DNA of 64,000 nucleotides, taken from positions 1-64,000 of the forward strand of contig CALCBC010000015.1 in NCBI GenBank assembly GCA_937898525.1. Direction: 5' to 3'. Position numbers and translations under genes: made by a program. Of this stretch, positions 1-8,450 are shown one piece after another. The stretch is from an uncultured Sphingomonadales bacterium. Lineage in GTDB: Bacteria; Pseudomonadota; Alphaproteobacteria; Sphingomonadales; Sphingomonadaceae. A model generated the notes under the pieces. It was not told where the DNA came from. It searched no databases and saw only the letters and a program-made list of their open reading frames with translations. Numbering within the stretch: position 1 is the first letter of the stretch; the number at the start of each line of letters is the position of its first letter.

Positions 1-3
1 GAA

Positions 4-78
4 TGGTGCTGCTGGAGAGGATTGAACTCTCGACCTCACCCTTACCAAGGGTGCGCTCTACCACTGAGCTACAGCAGC
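4..78 (-). tRNA. tRNA-Thr (anticodon GGT)
   Basis: On the minus strand the sequence folds as a standard cloverleaf. A 7-bp acceptor stem (GCTGCTG with CAGCAGC) encloses a D-arm with AGCTCAGT..GGTAGAGC, an anticodon stem CACCC/GGGTG around loop TTGGTAA (anticodon GGT, reading Thr ACC/ACT), and a T-arm with GAGAGTTCAATCCTCTC. The discriminator A is followed by an encoded CCA at positions 4-6. It lies back to back with the plus-strand small ORF and gpmA. Confidence 0.96.
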
Positions 79-165
79 GCCGGAGAGGCGGGCGCTATTG
101 GCGCGCGCCGCCGCTATGTCAAGCGGCGCTTGAGCGCCAGCGACAATAGCGGCAAGGCGTTGCCG

Positions 166-318
166 ATGCGTGAAGCCAAGCCCCCGATGACCCGCGAGGA
201 ACGGCTCGCGGCCCGGCTGCGCGAGAACCTGCGCCGCCGCAAGGCGCAGGCGCGCGCGCGCGAACGGGCCGCGGAGGATGGGGACGACGGCCTTCCCAAA
301 GCGCCGGAGCGCGGCTAA
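166..318 (+). CDS. small basic hypothetical protein (50 aa)
   Basis: A 50-residue open frame between tRNA-Thr and gpmA. It begins MREAKPPMTREERLAARLRE and is rich in Arg, Lys, Ala and Glu, so it is predicted to be one long charged helix with an acidic, Pro-containing tail. An internal ATG at 187 (MTREERLAARL) is an equally reasonable start. The frame stays open further upstream into the tRNA, but that part cannot be coding. It ends 33 nt before gpmA, so the two could share a transcript. I recall similar short helical proteins in sphingomonad genomes but can give no function. Confidence 0.6.
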   Translation: MREAKPPMTREERLAARLRENLRRRKAQARARERAAEDGDDGLPKAPERG

Positions 319-351
319 CGGGCGGGGCTCCCAAGCTGGAGGAGCCTTTCC

Positions 352-1038
352 TTGCCTACGCTGATCCTCGTGCGCCACGGCCAGAGCCAGTGGAATCTCG
401 AGAACCGCTTCACTGGCTGGTGGGACGTCGACCTGACCGAAAAGGGCGAAGCCGAGGCCCGCGCCGCGGGCGAGCTGCTCGCGAAGACGGGCCTCCTGCC
501 GACCTGTGCCTTCACCTCCCTGCAGACCCGCGCGATCCGCACGCTGCACCTGGCGCTCGAAGCCTGCGGTCGGCTGTGGATTCCCGAGACCAAGGACTGG
601 CGGCTCAACGAGCGGCACTACGGGGGCCTCACCGGGCTCAACAAGGCCGAGACCGCGGCCAAGCACGGCGAGGAGCAGGTCAAGATCTGGCGCCGCAGTT
701 TCGACGTGCCGCCGCCGCCGATGGAGGCCGGCGGGCCCTACGACCTCTCCGCCGACCCGCGCTATGCCAACGTCGCGATCCCGGCGACCGAGAGCCTCAA
801 GCTGACGATCGAGCGCGTGCTGCCCTACTGGGAATCGGCGATCGTCCCGCGTCTCGCCGCCGGCGAGACGGTGCTCGTCGCCGCGCACGGCAACTCGCTG
901 CGCGCGCTGGTCAAGCACCTGTCCAACATCTCCGATGCGGACATTACCGGGCTCGAGATTCCCACCGGCGAGCCTATCGTCTACGAGTTCGACGCCGCGA
1001 TGCGCCCCGGAGAGCGCCACTACCTGAAGGATCGCTGA
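352..1038 (+). CDS. gpmA: 2,3-bisphosphoglycerate-dependent phosphoglycerate mutase
   Basis: Glycolytic and gluconeogenic enzyme interconverting 3- and 2-phosphoglycerate in the cytosol through a phosphohistidine. The 228-residue length matches the family. The motif RHGQSQWN at residues 8-15 carries the catalytic His9; NERHYGGLTG near residue 85 holds the acid/base Glu; AAHGNSLRAL near residue 180 supplies the second active-site His. The start is a TTG at 352, chosen because GGAGGA at 338-343 sits 8 nt ahead and translation begins directly with the PTLILVRHG core strand. purE follows after 1 nt, suggesting co-transcription. Confidence 0.95.
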   Translation: MPTLILVRHGQSQWNLENRFTGWWDVDLTEKGEAEARAAGELLAKTGLLPTCAFTSLQTRAIRTLHLALEACGRLWIPETKDWRLNERHYGGLTGLNKAETAAKHGEEQVKIWRRSFDVPPPPMEAGGPYDLSADPRYANVAIPATESLKLTIERVLPYWESAIVPRLAAGETVLVAAHGNSLRALVKHLSNISDADITGLEIPTGEPIVYEFDAAMRPGERHYLKDR

Positions 1039-1039
1039 G

Positions 1040-1519
1040 ATGACCGCACCGGTCGCTATCGTCATGGGCAGCCAGTCCGACTGGCCGACCATGCGCCGCG
1101 CGGCCGAAGCGCTCGACAAGCTCGGCGTAGCGCACGAGGCGCGGATCGTCTCGGCGCACCGCACGCCCGACCGCCTCGCCACCTTCGCCAAGGGCGCCGC
1201 CGACGAAGGGTTCAAGGTGATCATCGCCGGCGCCGGCGGCGCGGCGCACCTGCCGGGCATGGTCGCGGCAATGACCCACCTGCCGGTGCTCGGCGTGCCG
1301 GTCGAATCGAAGGCGCTCAAGGGGCACGATTCGCTGCTCTCGATCGTGCAGATGCCCGCAGGAATCCCGGTCGGCACGCTGGCGATCGGCGAGCCGGGAG
1401 CGACCAACGCCGGGCTGCTCGCGGCGGCGATCCTCGCCACTTCCGACCCCGCCCTCGCCGAGCGCCTGCGCGCGTTCCGTGCCGAGCAGACCGAGAGCGT
1501 CGCGGAGCGGCCGGAGTGA
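1040..1519 (+). CDS. purE: N5-carboxyaminoimidazole ribonucleotide mutase
   Basis: Class I PurE of de novo purine synthesis; it moves the carboxyl group of N5-CAIR to carbon 4 to give CAIR. At 159 residues it is full length. Motifs seen are GSQSDWPT (residues 10-17), the family signature SAHRTP (38-43) with its catalytic His, and the glycine-rich AGAGGAAHLPGM segment. It starts 1 nt after gpmA and is followed by purK, which makes its substrate. An inverted repeat fills the 139-nt gap between purE and purK. Confidence 0.96.
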   Translation: MTAPVAIVMGSQSDWPTMRRAAEALDKLGVAHEARIVSAHRTPDRLATFAKGAADEGFKVIIAGAGGAAHLPGMVAAMTHLPVLGVPVESKALKGHDSLLSIVQMPAGIPVGTLAIGEPGATNAGLLAAAILATSDPALAERLRAFRAEQTESVAERPE

Positions 1520-1522
1520 TCC

Positions 1523-1610
1523 TTCGACAGGCTCAGGATGAGCGGACTTCTGTTTACGTGCCCGGTTCCCGGGCCGCTTCCCCAACCCCGCTCATGCTGA
1601 GCCTGTCGAA
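1523..1610. repeat. intergenic inverted repeat, TTCGACAGGCTCAGGA family
   Basis: Two 23-nt arms, 1523-1545 and 1588-1610, are inverted copies of each other at 22 of 23 positions (TTCGACAGGCTCAGGATGAG against its complement), separated by 42 nt. The element fills the purE-purK gap and could fold into a long hairpin in the transcript. A relative occurs at 52847-52920. This kind of element is widespread in sphingomonad genomes. Confidence 0.8.
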
Positions 1611-1658
1611 CCCTGTCGCGAGCGACCGTTCCACCCAGCCGGTCAGAGGGAGCGCCGC

Positions 1659-2711
1659 GTGATTCTGCCCGGTTCGACCATCGGCATCCTCGGCGGCGGC
1701 CAGCTCGGGCGGATGCTGGCGATGGCCGCGGCGCAGCTCGGCTACCGCTGCCATATCTACGCTCCCGAACGGGATTCGATCGCGGCCGAAGTCAGCGCGC
1801 GGTTTACCTGCGCCGAATGGCAGGACGCCGCCGCCTTGTCGGCGTTCGCGCAGGATTGCGACGTCGTCACCTACGAGTTCGAGAACGTCCCCGTGGCGCC
1901 GCTCGCGGCGATCCCGGCCGGACGGCTCGCCCCGGGCACGCGCGCGCTCGAAGTCGCGCAGGACCGGCTGGCCGAGAAGCGGTTCGTCGAGGAACTCGGC
2001 GGGCGCCCCGCAGCCTATGCCGCGATCGCCGCCGACAGCGACCTGCAACCGGCGATCGAGCGGGTCGGCATGCCGGGGATCCTCAAGACCCGGCGCGAGG
2101 GCTACGACGGCAAGGGCCAGTGGCGGCTCGCCGCGGCAAGCGAGGGCGAGGGCATGCGCGTGCCGCTGGTCGGCTTCGTCTACGAGAAGCTGGTCCGGTT
2201 CGAGGCCGAGTTCTCGGTCATCCTCGTGCGCGGGCGCGACGGCGAGGTGCGGTTCTGGGATTCGCCACAGAACGTCCACGAGGGCGGCATTCTCGCGCGC
2301 TCGACGCTTCCGGCTCCTGAGGCGGTGGCGGTGCAGGAGCCGGAAGCGCGGCGGCTGGCCCAGGCCGCGGCCGAGGCGCTCGGCTACGTCGGGGTGCTCA
2401 CCCTCGAGTTCTTCGCCACGGCCGAGGGCCCCGTGTTCAACGAGATGGCCCCGCGGGTGCACAACTCCGGTCACTGGACGATCGAAGGCGCGCTCACGAG
2501 CCAGTTCGAGAACCACGTGCGGGCGATCTGCGGCCTGCCGCTCGGCGACACGGCGACGCTGTTCCCGCGGATCGAGATGAGCAACCTGATTGGCGACGCG
2601 GCGCAGGAGGCGGCCGAGGTGCTCGCCGATCCTCGTGCGCATCTTCACTTCTACGGCAAGGCCGACGCGCGCAAGGGCCGCAAGATGGGCCACGTGACCC
2701 GGCTGGGCTAG
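1659..2711 (+). CDS. purK: 5-(carboxyamino)imidazole ribonucleotide synthase
   Basis: ATP-grasp enzyme of purine synthesis that carboxylates AIR with bicarbonate and ATP to give N5-CAIR for PurE. It has 350 residues. The N-terminal glycine-rich turn GGGQLGRM is at residues 12-19, the ATP-grasp core includes ILKTRREGYDGKGQW, and the metal/substrate segment NEMAPRVHNSGHWT is near residue 260. The start is a GTG at 1659 preceded by GAGGGAG; the product then begins ILPGSTIGILGGG as usual for the family. folA follows after 8 nt. Confidence 0.95.
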   Translation: MILPGSTIGILGGGQLGRMLAMAAAQLGYRCHIYAPERDSIAAEVSARFTCAEWQDAAALSAFAQDCDVVTYEFENVPVAPLAAIPAGRLAPGTRALEVAQDRLAEKRFVEELGGRPAAYAAIAADSDLQPAIERVGMPGILKTRREGYDGKGQWRLAAASEGEGMRVPLVGFVYEKLVRFEAEFSVILVRGRDGEVRFWDSPQNVHEGGILARSTLPAPEAVAVQEPEARRLAQAAAEALGYVGVLTLEFFATAEGPVFNEMAPRVHNSGHWTIEGALTSQFENHVRAICGLPLGDTATLFPRIEMSNLIGDAAQEAAEVLADPRAHLHFYGKADARKGRKMGHVTRLG

Positions 2712-2719
2712 AGACAGGC

Positions 2720-3205
2720 ATGAGCCGCGAGATCGTCATCGTCATCGCCCGGGCGCGCGACGGCACGATTGCCAAGGACGGCGACGTTCCGTGGAAGATC
2801 TCGGCCGACCTCAAGCGGTTCAAGCGGCTGACGACGGGCAAGCCGATGATCATGGGCCGCAAGACCTTCGATTCGCTCCCCGGCCTGTTGCCCGGACGGC
2901 GGCACATCGTGCTCACGCGTCAGCCCGGGTGGCAGGCGGAGGGCGCCGAAGTCGCCCATTCGCGCGACGAGGCGCTCGCGCTCGCGGGCGACGGAGACGT
3001 CGCGGTGATCGGCGGCAACGATGTGGTCGAGCTGTTCATGCCGCTTGCGACCCGGCTCGAGCTGACCGAAGTCCACGAGGACACCGCGGGCGACGTGTTC
3101 ATGGCCGCGCCGGGCGCGGAGTGGCGTGAGATCGCGCGCGAGGAGCACCCGGCACAGGGCAACGATCCCGCCTACGCCTTCGTCACGCTCGAGCGGGCCG
3201 GCTGA
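2720..3205 (+). CDS. folA: dihydrofolate reductase
   Basis: Reduces dihydrofolate to tetrahydrofolate with NADPH. It has 161 residues, the normal size for a chromosomal bacterial enzyme. The N-terminal strand IVIVIARARDGTIAKDGDVPW contains the Pro-Trp of the Met20-type loop, and Asp30 in KISADLKRFK matches the catalytic Asp27 of E. coli. MGRKTFDSLPGLLPGR is the NADPH-binding segment. The stop codon overlaps the start of ribF by one base, which argues for translational coupling of two cofactor genes. Confidence 0.95.
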   Translation: MSREIVIVIARARDGTIAKDGDVPWKISADLKRFKRLTTGKPMIMGRKTFDSLPGLLPGRRHIVLTRQPGWQAEGAEVAHSRDEALALAGDGDVAVIGGNDVVELFMPLATRLELTEVHEDTAGDVFMAAPGAEWREIAREEHPAQGNDPAYAFVTLERAG

Positions 3206-4128
3206 TGCGACTCGCCCACCGCGAGCCGTTCCCCGAAAACCTGCGCGGCGCGGTCATCGCGCTCGGCAACTTCGACGGGTTCCACCTCGGACACCAGGCT
3301 GTGGTACGCGAGGCGGTCGAGTGGGCGCGGTCCGAAGGACGCCCGGCCATCGTCGCCACCTTCGATCCGCACCCCGTGCGCCACTTCGCCCCGCACGTGC
3401 CGCCGTTCCGGCTGACCACGCTCGACCAGCGCGGGGAGCTGTTCGCCGACGCCGGGGCCGAAGCGATGCTGGTGTTCGAGTTCGACGGGGAGCTCGCAGC
3501 GACCTCCGCCGAGGACTTTGTGGCGCGGCTGCTCGGCGCACACCTCGGCGCCGCGGGTGTCGTGACCGGCGAGGATTTCACCTTCGGCCGCGGACGCGCC
3601 GGCAACGTGGCGCTGCTCGGGCGCGAGGGCGCCCGGCACGGGATCGCCGCGCGCACGGTCGGCCCGGTGGTCGACACGGGGCTGCCGGTCTCCTCGAGCC
3701 GCATCCGCGACGCGCTCAAGGCCGGCGAATGCGAAGTCGCCGCGCGGCTGATGACCCGTCCGTTCGCGGTGCGCGGGCCGGTGCTCCACGGCGACAAGCG
3801 CGGCCGCGAGATCGGCTACCCGACCGCCAACCTCGACATGGGCCCCTACCTGCGTCCGCGCTACGGCATCTACGCGGTCACCGCGCGGGTGCTCGACACC
3901 GGCGAAACGCTCAAGGGCGCCGCCAGCCTCGGTATCCGCCCGCAATTCGAACCACCGCGCGAATGGTTGGAGCCGTACTTCTTCGACTTTTCCGGCGATC
4001 TCTACGGGCGCGAGGTCGAAGTGGCGTTGCACCACTTCCTCCGGCCCGAGGCGAAGTTCGACAGCCTCGAGGCGCTGAAGACGCAGATGGCCGAGGACTG
4101 TGCCCGCGCGGCGGAGCTGCTCGGTTGA
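3205..4128 (+). CDS. ribF: bifunctional riboflavin kinase / FAD synthetase
   Basis: Converts riboflavin to FMN and FMN to FAD. The 307-residue protein has both expected modules. The N-terminal nucleotidyltransferase carries GNFDGFHLGH at residues 21-30 and a VSSSRIRDAL loop near residue 170. The C-terminal kinase carries GYPTANLDM at about 204-212 followed by LRPRYGIYAV and SLGIRPQF. The first base of its ATG is the last base of the folA stop. Placement ahead of ileS and lspA is a common bacterial arrangement. Confidence 0.96.
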   Translation: MRLAHREPFPENLRGAVIALGNFDGFHLGHQAVVREAVEWARSEGRPAIVATFDPHPVRHFAPHVPPFRLTTLDQRGELFADAGAEAMLVFEFDGELAATSAEDFVARLLGAHLGAAGVVTGEDFTFGRGRAGNVALLGREGARHGIAARTVGPVVDTGLPVSSSRIRDALKAGECEVAARLMTRPFAVRGPVLHGDKRGREIGYPTANLDMGPYLRPRYGIYAVTARVLDTGETLKGAASLGIRPQFEPPREWLEPYFFDFSGDLYGREVEVALHHFLRPEAKFDSLEALKTQMAEDCARAAELLG

Positions 4129-4133
4129 TTGTC

Positions 4134-4340
4134 GCGCAGAGACCGCAAAGGGCGCAGAGAAGAAGGGGATTTTCACGCGGAGGCGCGGAGAATCCCTGCG
4201 GCGAAGCCGCCCTCAATTCCGGATGTCGCAGCACAAGGCTGGGCTGCAGTTTGAAAACGGCTTCGCCGCCAGCGCGACTCCTCCGCGTCTCCGCGTCTCC
4301 GCGTGATTCAAGATAGCCCCCTCTGCGCTCTCTGCGCGAA
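4134..4340. repeat. nested inverted repeat upstream of ileS
   Basis: The ribF-ileS gap holds a nested inverted repeat. The inner arms are 4172-4190 (TTCACGCGGAGGCGCGGAG) and 4289-4306 (CTCCGCGTCTCCGCGTGA), the right side also being three direct copies of CTCCGCGT at 4281-4304. The outer arms are CGCAGAG-rich at 4134-4158 and CTCTGCG-rich at 4325-4339. It could form a long imperfect stem in the ileS leader. It looks like a dispersed non-coding element; nothing in it is convincingly coding. Confidence 0.65.
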
Positions 4341-4384
4341 CCAAATTGCAGGAACCGCCCGCCCCGGCTAAGGCGCGCGCTCTT

Positions 4385-7321
4385 ATGAGCGAGCAGCGCG
4401 ACTACCGAGATACCGTCTTCCTGCCGAAGACCGAGTTCCCCATGAAGGCCGGCCTTCCGCAGAAGGAGCCGGGGATTCTCGCGCGCTGGGAAGAACAGGG
4501 CCTCTACCGGCAGGTCCGCGAGAGCCGCAGGGGCCGCGAGAAGTTCATCCTCCACGACGGCCCACCGTACGCCAACGGCGACATGCACATCGGACACGCC
4601 TTGAACCACGTGCTCAAGGATATGGTCGTGCGCACGCAGACCCTGCTCGGCAAGGACGCGCCCTATGTGCCCGGGTGGGATTGCCACGGTCTGCCGATCG
4701 AGTGGAAGGTCGAGGAGCAGTACCGCAAGAAGAAGCTCGACAAGGACCAGGTCCCGGTCGAGGAGTTCCGCGCCGAGTGCCGCGCCTATGCGCAGCACTG
4801 GGTCGACGTTCAGCGCAGCCAATTGAAGCGGCTCGGCATCGGCGGCGACTGGGACAATCCCTACCTGACGATGCACTTCGAGGCCGAGGCGACGATCGTC
4901 GGCGAGCTACTCAAGTTCGCGGAAACCGGCATGCTCTACCGCGGGGCCAAGCCGGTGATGTGGAGCCCGGTCGAGAAGACCGCGCTGGCCGAAGCCGAGG
5001 TCGAGTACGAGGACATCGTCTCAACGCAGATCGACGTGGCGTTCGAGATCGTCGAGAGCCCGATCGAGGAGCTGAAAGGCGCCTATGCGGTGATCTGGAC
5101 GACCACGCCGTGGACGATCCCGGTGAACCAGGCGATCGCGTATGGGCCGAACGTTCCGTACTGGCTGCTCAACGCGACCGACGGGCGCAAATACCTTGTC
5201 GCTTTTGACTTGGTAGAAGCCTTCCTCCAGCGAACGGGGCTCGGACTCTTGGATGAGCCGAATATACCCGAAGACGCCAAGGGATTGTTCCGTTACGGGT
5301 TGAGCAAAACCTATAACGGCTCCGACCTCGCCGGCACGGTCGCTCGCCACCCCATGCACCACCTCGGCGGGTTCTATGCCGAGCCCCGCCCCTTCCTCCC
5401 CGGCGAGTTCGTGACCACCGACAGCGGCACCGGCCTCGTCCACATGGCCCCCGATCACGGCGAGGACGACTTCGAGCTGTGCAAGGCGCACGGGATCGGG
5501 CCCAAGTTCGTGGTCGAGGCCGACGGGCGCTACCGCGCCGACTGGGCCTGGCTACCGCGCACCGACGAGCGCTCGATGTCGGTCATCAACCCGAAGTTCA
5601 ATGCGCCCGACGGGCCGGTGTGCAGCGATCTGCGCGAAGCCGGCGCTCTCCTCAGTGCGTCCGCAGACTATCGACACAGTTATCCGCACAGCTGGCGCTC
5701 CAAGGCCAAGGTGATCTTCCGCTGCACGCCGCAGTGGTTCGTGCCGATGGACAAGGTCATGACGCACATCTCGCCCAAGGACCGCTACGAGCGGCGCTGG
5801 GAAGGCGAGGGCGGCGCGCTCAACCCGGCGGAGGAGGACCTGTGCGGCGCGCCGACGCTGCGCCAGGCCGCGATGGAGGCGATCGAGCGGACCCGCTTCG
5901 TGCCCGAGAAGGGCCGCAACCGGATCGGCTCGATGGTCGCCGGCCGCCCGGACTGGGTGCTCAGCCGGCAGCGCGCCTGGGGTGTGCCGATCACGCTGTT
6001 CGTCCACCGCGAAAGCGGCGAGTACCTGGTCGATTACGAGGTCAACGCGCGCATCGTGGAAGCCATCCGCCAGAACGGCGTCGACGCGTGGAGTGACGCC
6101 AACGCGCAGGCACTTCTCGGGGAGAAGTACGACGCCGCCGATTACGAACGTGTCACCGACATCCTCGACGTGTGGTTCGATTCGGGATCGACCCATGCCT
6201 TCGTGCTCGAAAGCGGCCGCTGGCCCGACCTCGAGCGGCCCGACACCTATGTCGGCCCGCCGGCCGACCTCTACCTCGAAGGTTCCGACCAGCACCGCGG
6301 CTGGTTCCAGTCCTCGCTGCTCGAATCCTGCGGCACGCGCGGCCGCGCGCCGTACAAGGCGGTGCTCACCCACGGCTTCACGATGGACGCCAAGGGCGAG
6401 AAGATGTCCAAGTCGAAGGGCAACACCGTCGACCCGAACGAGGTGATGAAGGAGTACGGCGCCGATATCATCCGGCTGTGGGCGCTGTCGGTCGACTACA
6501 CCGAGGACCACCGCATCGGTCCCGAGATCCTCAAGGGTGTCGCCGACCAGTACCGCAAGCTGCGCAACACCTTCCGTTACCTGCTCGGCGCGCTCGACGG
6601 GTTCGCCGAGAGCGAGCGGGTGCCGGTCGAGGGCATGCCCGAGCTCGAGCGCTACGTGCTGGCGCTGCTCGGCGAGCTCGACGCCATGCTGCGCAAGGCG
6701 GTCGATGACTTCGACTTCAACACCTACACCCGGGCGCTGATCGACTTCTGCAACGAGGACCTGTCGGCGTTCTACTTCGACATTCGCAAGGACAGCCTCT
6801 ATTGCGATGCGCCCGGCGATCCGCGGCGGCGCGCGGCGCGGACCGTGTTCGACACGCTGTTCCACGCCCTGGTCCGCTACGCGGCGCCGGTGATCGTGTT
6901 CACCGCCGAGGAAGTCTGGGGTACGCGCTTTCCCGAAGCCGGCAGCGTGCACCTGCTCGAATGGCCCGAGGTTGCCCAGGCGGACATCGACACGGACCGG
7001 TGGGCCCGGCTGCGCGCGCTTCGCGAGAAGGTCACCGAGGCGATCGAGCCGCTGCGGCGCGAGAAGGTGGTGCGTTCGGGCCTCGAGGCTGAGGTGGTCG
7101 TCCCGGCGGCGTTGGTGCCCGACGGTTTCACCGACGCCGACCTCTCCGAGCTGTTCATCACCGGCACCGTCACGCGCGGCGACGGCGAGACGGTCACGAT
7201 CCGCAAGACCGACGACGCCAAGTGCGGCCGCTGCTGGCGGCTGCTGCCCGAAGTGCCCGAGGACGGCGCGCTGTGCCGGCGCTGCGACGAGACGGTTGCA
7301 CAGCTGGATGCCGCGTCGTGA
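4385..7321 (+). CDS. ileS: isoleucyl-tRNA synthetase
   Basis: Class I synthetase charging tRNA-Ile. From the ATG at 4385 it has 978 residues; a TTG at 4346 would add 13 residues of no family character. HIGH lies at residues 68-71 and KMSKS at 673-677. The editing (CP1) insertion lies between them, including the TTTPWTIPVN threonine-rich stretch near residue 240. Four C-terminal cysteines, 947/950 and 964/967, form the zinc-binding finger of the bacterial-type enzyme. Downstream lspA starts after 135 nt that contain a repeat. Confidence 0.97.
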   Translation: MSEQRDYRDTVFLPKTEFPMKAGLPQKEPGILARWEEQGLYRQVRESRRGREKFILHDGPPYANGDMHIGHALNHVLKDMVVRTQTLLGKDAPYVPGWDCHGLPIEWKVEEQYRKKKLDKDQVPVEEFRAECRAYAQHWVDVQRSQLKRLGIGGDWDNPYLTMHFEAEATIVGELLKFAETGMLYRGAKPVMWSPVEKTALAEAEVEYEDIVSTQIDVAFEIVESPIEELKGAYAVIWTTTPWTIPVNQAIAYGPNVPYWLLNATDGRKYLVAFDLVEAFLQRTGLGLLDEPNIPEDAKGLFRYGLSKTYNGSDLAGTVARHPMHHLGGFYAEPRPFLPGEFVTTDSGTGLVHMAPDHGEDDFELCKAHGIGPKFVVEADGRYRADWAWLPRTDERSMSVINPKFNAPDGPVCSDLREAGALLSASADYRHSYPHSWRSKAKVIFRCTPQWFVPMDKVMTHISPKDRYERRWEGEGGALNPAEEDLCGAPTLRQAAMEAIERTRFVPEKGRNRIGSMVAGRPDWVLSRQRAWGVPITLFVHRESGEYLVDYEVNARIVEAIRQNGVDAWSDANAQALLGEKYDAADYERVTDILDVWFDSGSTHAFVLESGRWPDLERPDTYVGPPADLYLEGSDQHRGWFQSSLLESCGTRGRAPYKAVLTHGFTMDAKGEKMSKSKGNTVDPNEVMKEYGADIIRLWALSVDYTEDHRIGPEILKGVADQYRKLRNTFRYLLGALDGFAESERVPVEGMPELERYVLALLGELDAMLRKAVDDFDFNTYTRALIDFCNEDLSAFYFDIRKDSLYCDAPGDPRRRAARTVFDTLFHALVRYAAPVIVFTAEEVWGTRFPEAGSVHLLEWPEVAQADIDTDRWARLRALREKVTEAIEPLRREKVVRSGLEAEVVVPAALVPDGFTDADLSELFITGTVTRGDGETVTIRKTDDAKCGRCWRLLPEVPEDGALCRRCDETVAQLDAAS

Positions 7322-7348
7322 GACCGGCCCCCGCTTTCCTCTTCACCC

Positions 7349-7436
7349 GTCACCCTGAACTTGTTTCAGAGCCCATCCTTCCGCCTGCACTGTCCGTTCG
7401 GGGGAGAAATGGGGCCCGAAACGAGTTCGGGATGAC
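7349..7436. repeat. inverted repeat, CCTGAACTTGTTTCAG family
   Basis: The arms 7349-7376 (begins GTCACCCTGAACTTGTTTCA) and 7409-7436 (begins ATGGGGCCCGAAACGAGTTC) are inverted copies at about 22 of 28 positions. The element occupies the ileS-lspA gap. A related arm pair lies at 32867-33014. No coding potential is evident. Confidence 0.7.
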
Positions 7437-7456
7437 GATGCAAGAGAGGGCGGCGC

Positions 7457-8002
7457 ATGACGCATGACTGGCGCAAACGGGGGCTCGGGCTGGCCCTCGC
7501 CGTGGCAATCTTCGCGGCCGACCAGTGGCTCAAGGGCTATGTCACCGGGCCGCTCGGGCTCACACGCGTCGGCGACCATTACGACCTGCTGCCGTTCTTC
7601 GACTTCACCCTGACGCACAACTACGGCGTCTCGCTCGGCCTGGTTCCGGCGACCTCGCCCGAAATGCGCTGGGGGCTGGTCGGCCTGACCGCCCTGATCG
7701 CAACGGTCGTCCTGGTCTGGATGCTGCGCGAACGGAAGCTCGGCGAGATTCTGCCCCTCGGGCTGATCCTCGGCGGCGCGCTCGGCAACATCGTCGACCG
7801 CTACAGCTACGGCTACGTGATCGACTTCGCCGACCTCCACTTCGGCGAATTCCGGCCGTTCCTGATCTTCAACGTCGCCGATGCGGCGATCTCGATCGGT
7901 GTGGTGATTATCCTTGCCCGCGCGTTGTTCATGCGCGAGAAACCGGCCACCCAGCAGGACGGCCAACAGGCGGACCCTTCCGCGGAGACATCTGATGCGT
8001 AA
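7457..8002 (+). CDS. lspA: lipoprotein signal peptidase (signal peptidase II)
   Basis: Inner-membrane aspartyl protease that cleaves the signal peptide of diacylglyceryl-modified prolipoproteins. It has 181 residues with four predicted hydrophobic segments. The catalytic aspartates are Asp114 in GNIVDR and Asp142 in FNVADAA, and TLTHNYGVSLGL matches the conserved TxNxGxxFG region. The C-terminal tail is polar and cytoplasmic. Its last 8 nt overlap the next gene, which encodes a lipoprotein that would itself be a substrate. Confidence 0.95.
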   Translation: MTHDWRKRGLGLALAVAIFAADQWLKGYVTGPLGLTRVGDHYDLLPFFDFTLTHNYGVSLGLVPATSPEMRWGLVGLTALIATVVLVWMLRERKLGEILPLGLILGGALGNIVDRYSYGYVIDFADLHFGEFRPFLIFNVADAAISIGVVIILARALFMREKPATQQDGQQADPSAETSDA

Positions 8003-8405
8003 TGTGACCCAGCTCGTTCTCGTCGCCGCCGGCGCAGCCTCGCTCGGAGCCTGCGGCTCCGCCGGCATCGCCAACCGCGAGCGGCCCGACGAGTTTGCCG
8101 TCCAGCGCCAGGCCCCGCTGGTGGTCCCGCCCGATTTCGAACTCGTCCCGCCCCAGCCCGGCGCCCCGCGCCCGGCCGAAGGCACCGCGGCGCAACAGGC
8201 GCTCGACGCTCTGTTCGGCGGCCCGGCCCCGCGCAGCGCCATCGAGACCAGCGCGCTCCGCCGCGCGGGCGAAGCCGAGCAGGGCATCCGCTCCTCGGTC
8301 GGCGACCCGCTGACTCACACGGTCGACAAGGGGACGACTACCCGCTCGATCATCGCGGCGCCCGAGGGCGACGGCCAGGACGCGCGCGCCGTCATCCCGG
8401 GCTGA
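7995..8405 (+). CDS. DUF3035 (BamF-like) lipoprotein
   Basis: A 136-residue predicted lipoprotein. A short signal peptide ends in the lipobox SLGAC with the lipidated Cys at residue 20. The mature part is Pro/Ala-rich and contains the motif RPDEFAVQRQAPLVVPPDFE, which marks the DUF3035 family. In Caulobacter a lipoprotein of this kind (BamF) was found in the outer-membrane beta-barrel assembly complex, and that role is an inference here. The ATG overlaps the end of lspA by 8 nt, so translation is probably coupled. A hairpin terminator candidate follows. Confidence 0.78.
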   Translation: MRNVTQLVLVAAGAASLGACGSAGIANRERPDEFAVQRQAPLVVPPDFELVPPQPGAPRPAEGTAAQQALDALFGGPAPRSAIETSALRRAGEAEQGIRSSVGDPLTHTVDKGTTTRSIIAAPEGDGQDARAVIPG

Positions 8406-8408
8406 GCC

Positions 8409-8434
8409 TCGTCCGACAGCGGGACGAAGCTTTT
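8409..8434 (+). terminator. candidate intrinsic terminator after the lspA operon
   Basis: The stem TCGTCC/GGACGA (8409-8414 with 8422-8427) has a 7-nt loop and is followed by AGCTTTT. It lies just past the DUF3035 stop and before the convergent CorC-like gene. Confidence 0.55.
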
Positions 8435-8450
8435 CGCAAAAGGACGCCTG

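Noticed and set aside
4281..4304. Three direct copies of CTCCGCGT considered as the start of a CRISPR-like or tandem array
   Set aside because: The units are only 8 nt with no spacers and are part of a larger inverted repeat.
3126..4316. Long plus-strand frame overlapping ribF
   Set aside because: Arg-rich shadow of ribF in another frame without any family character.
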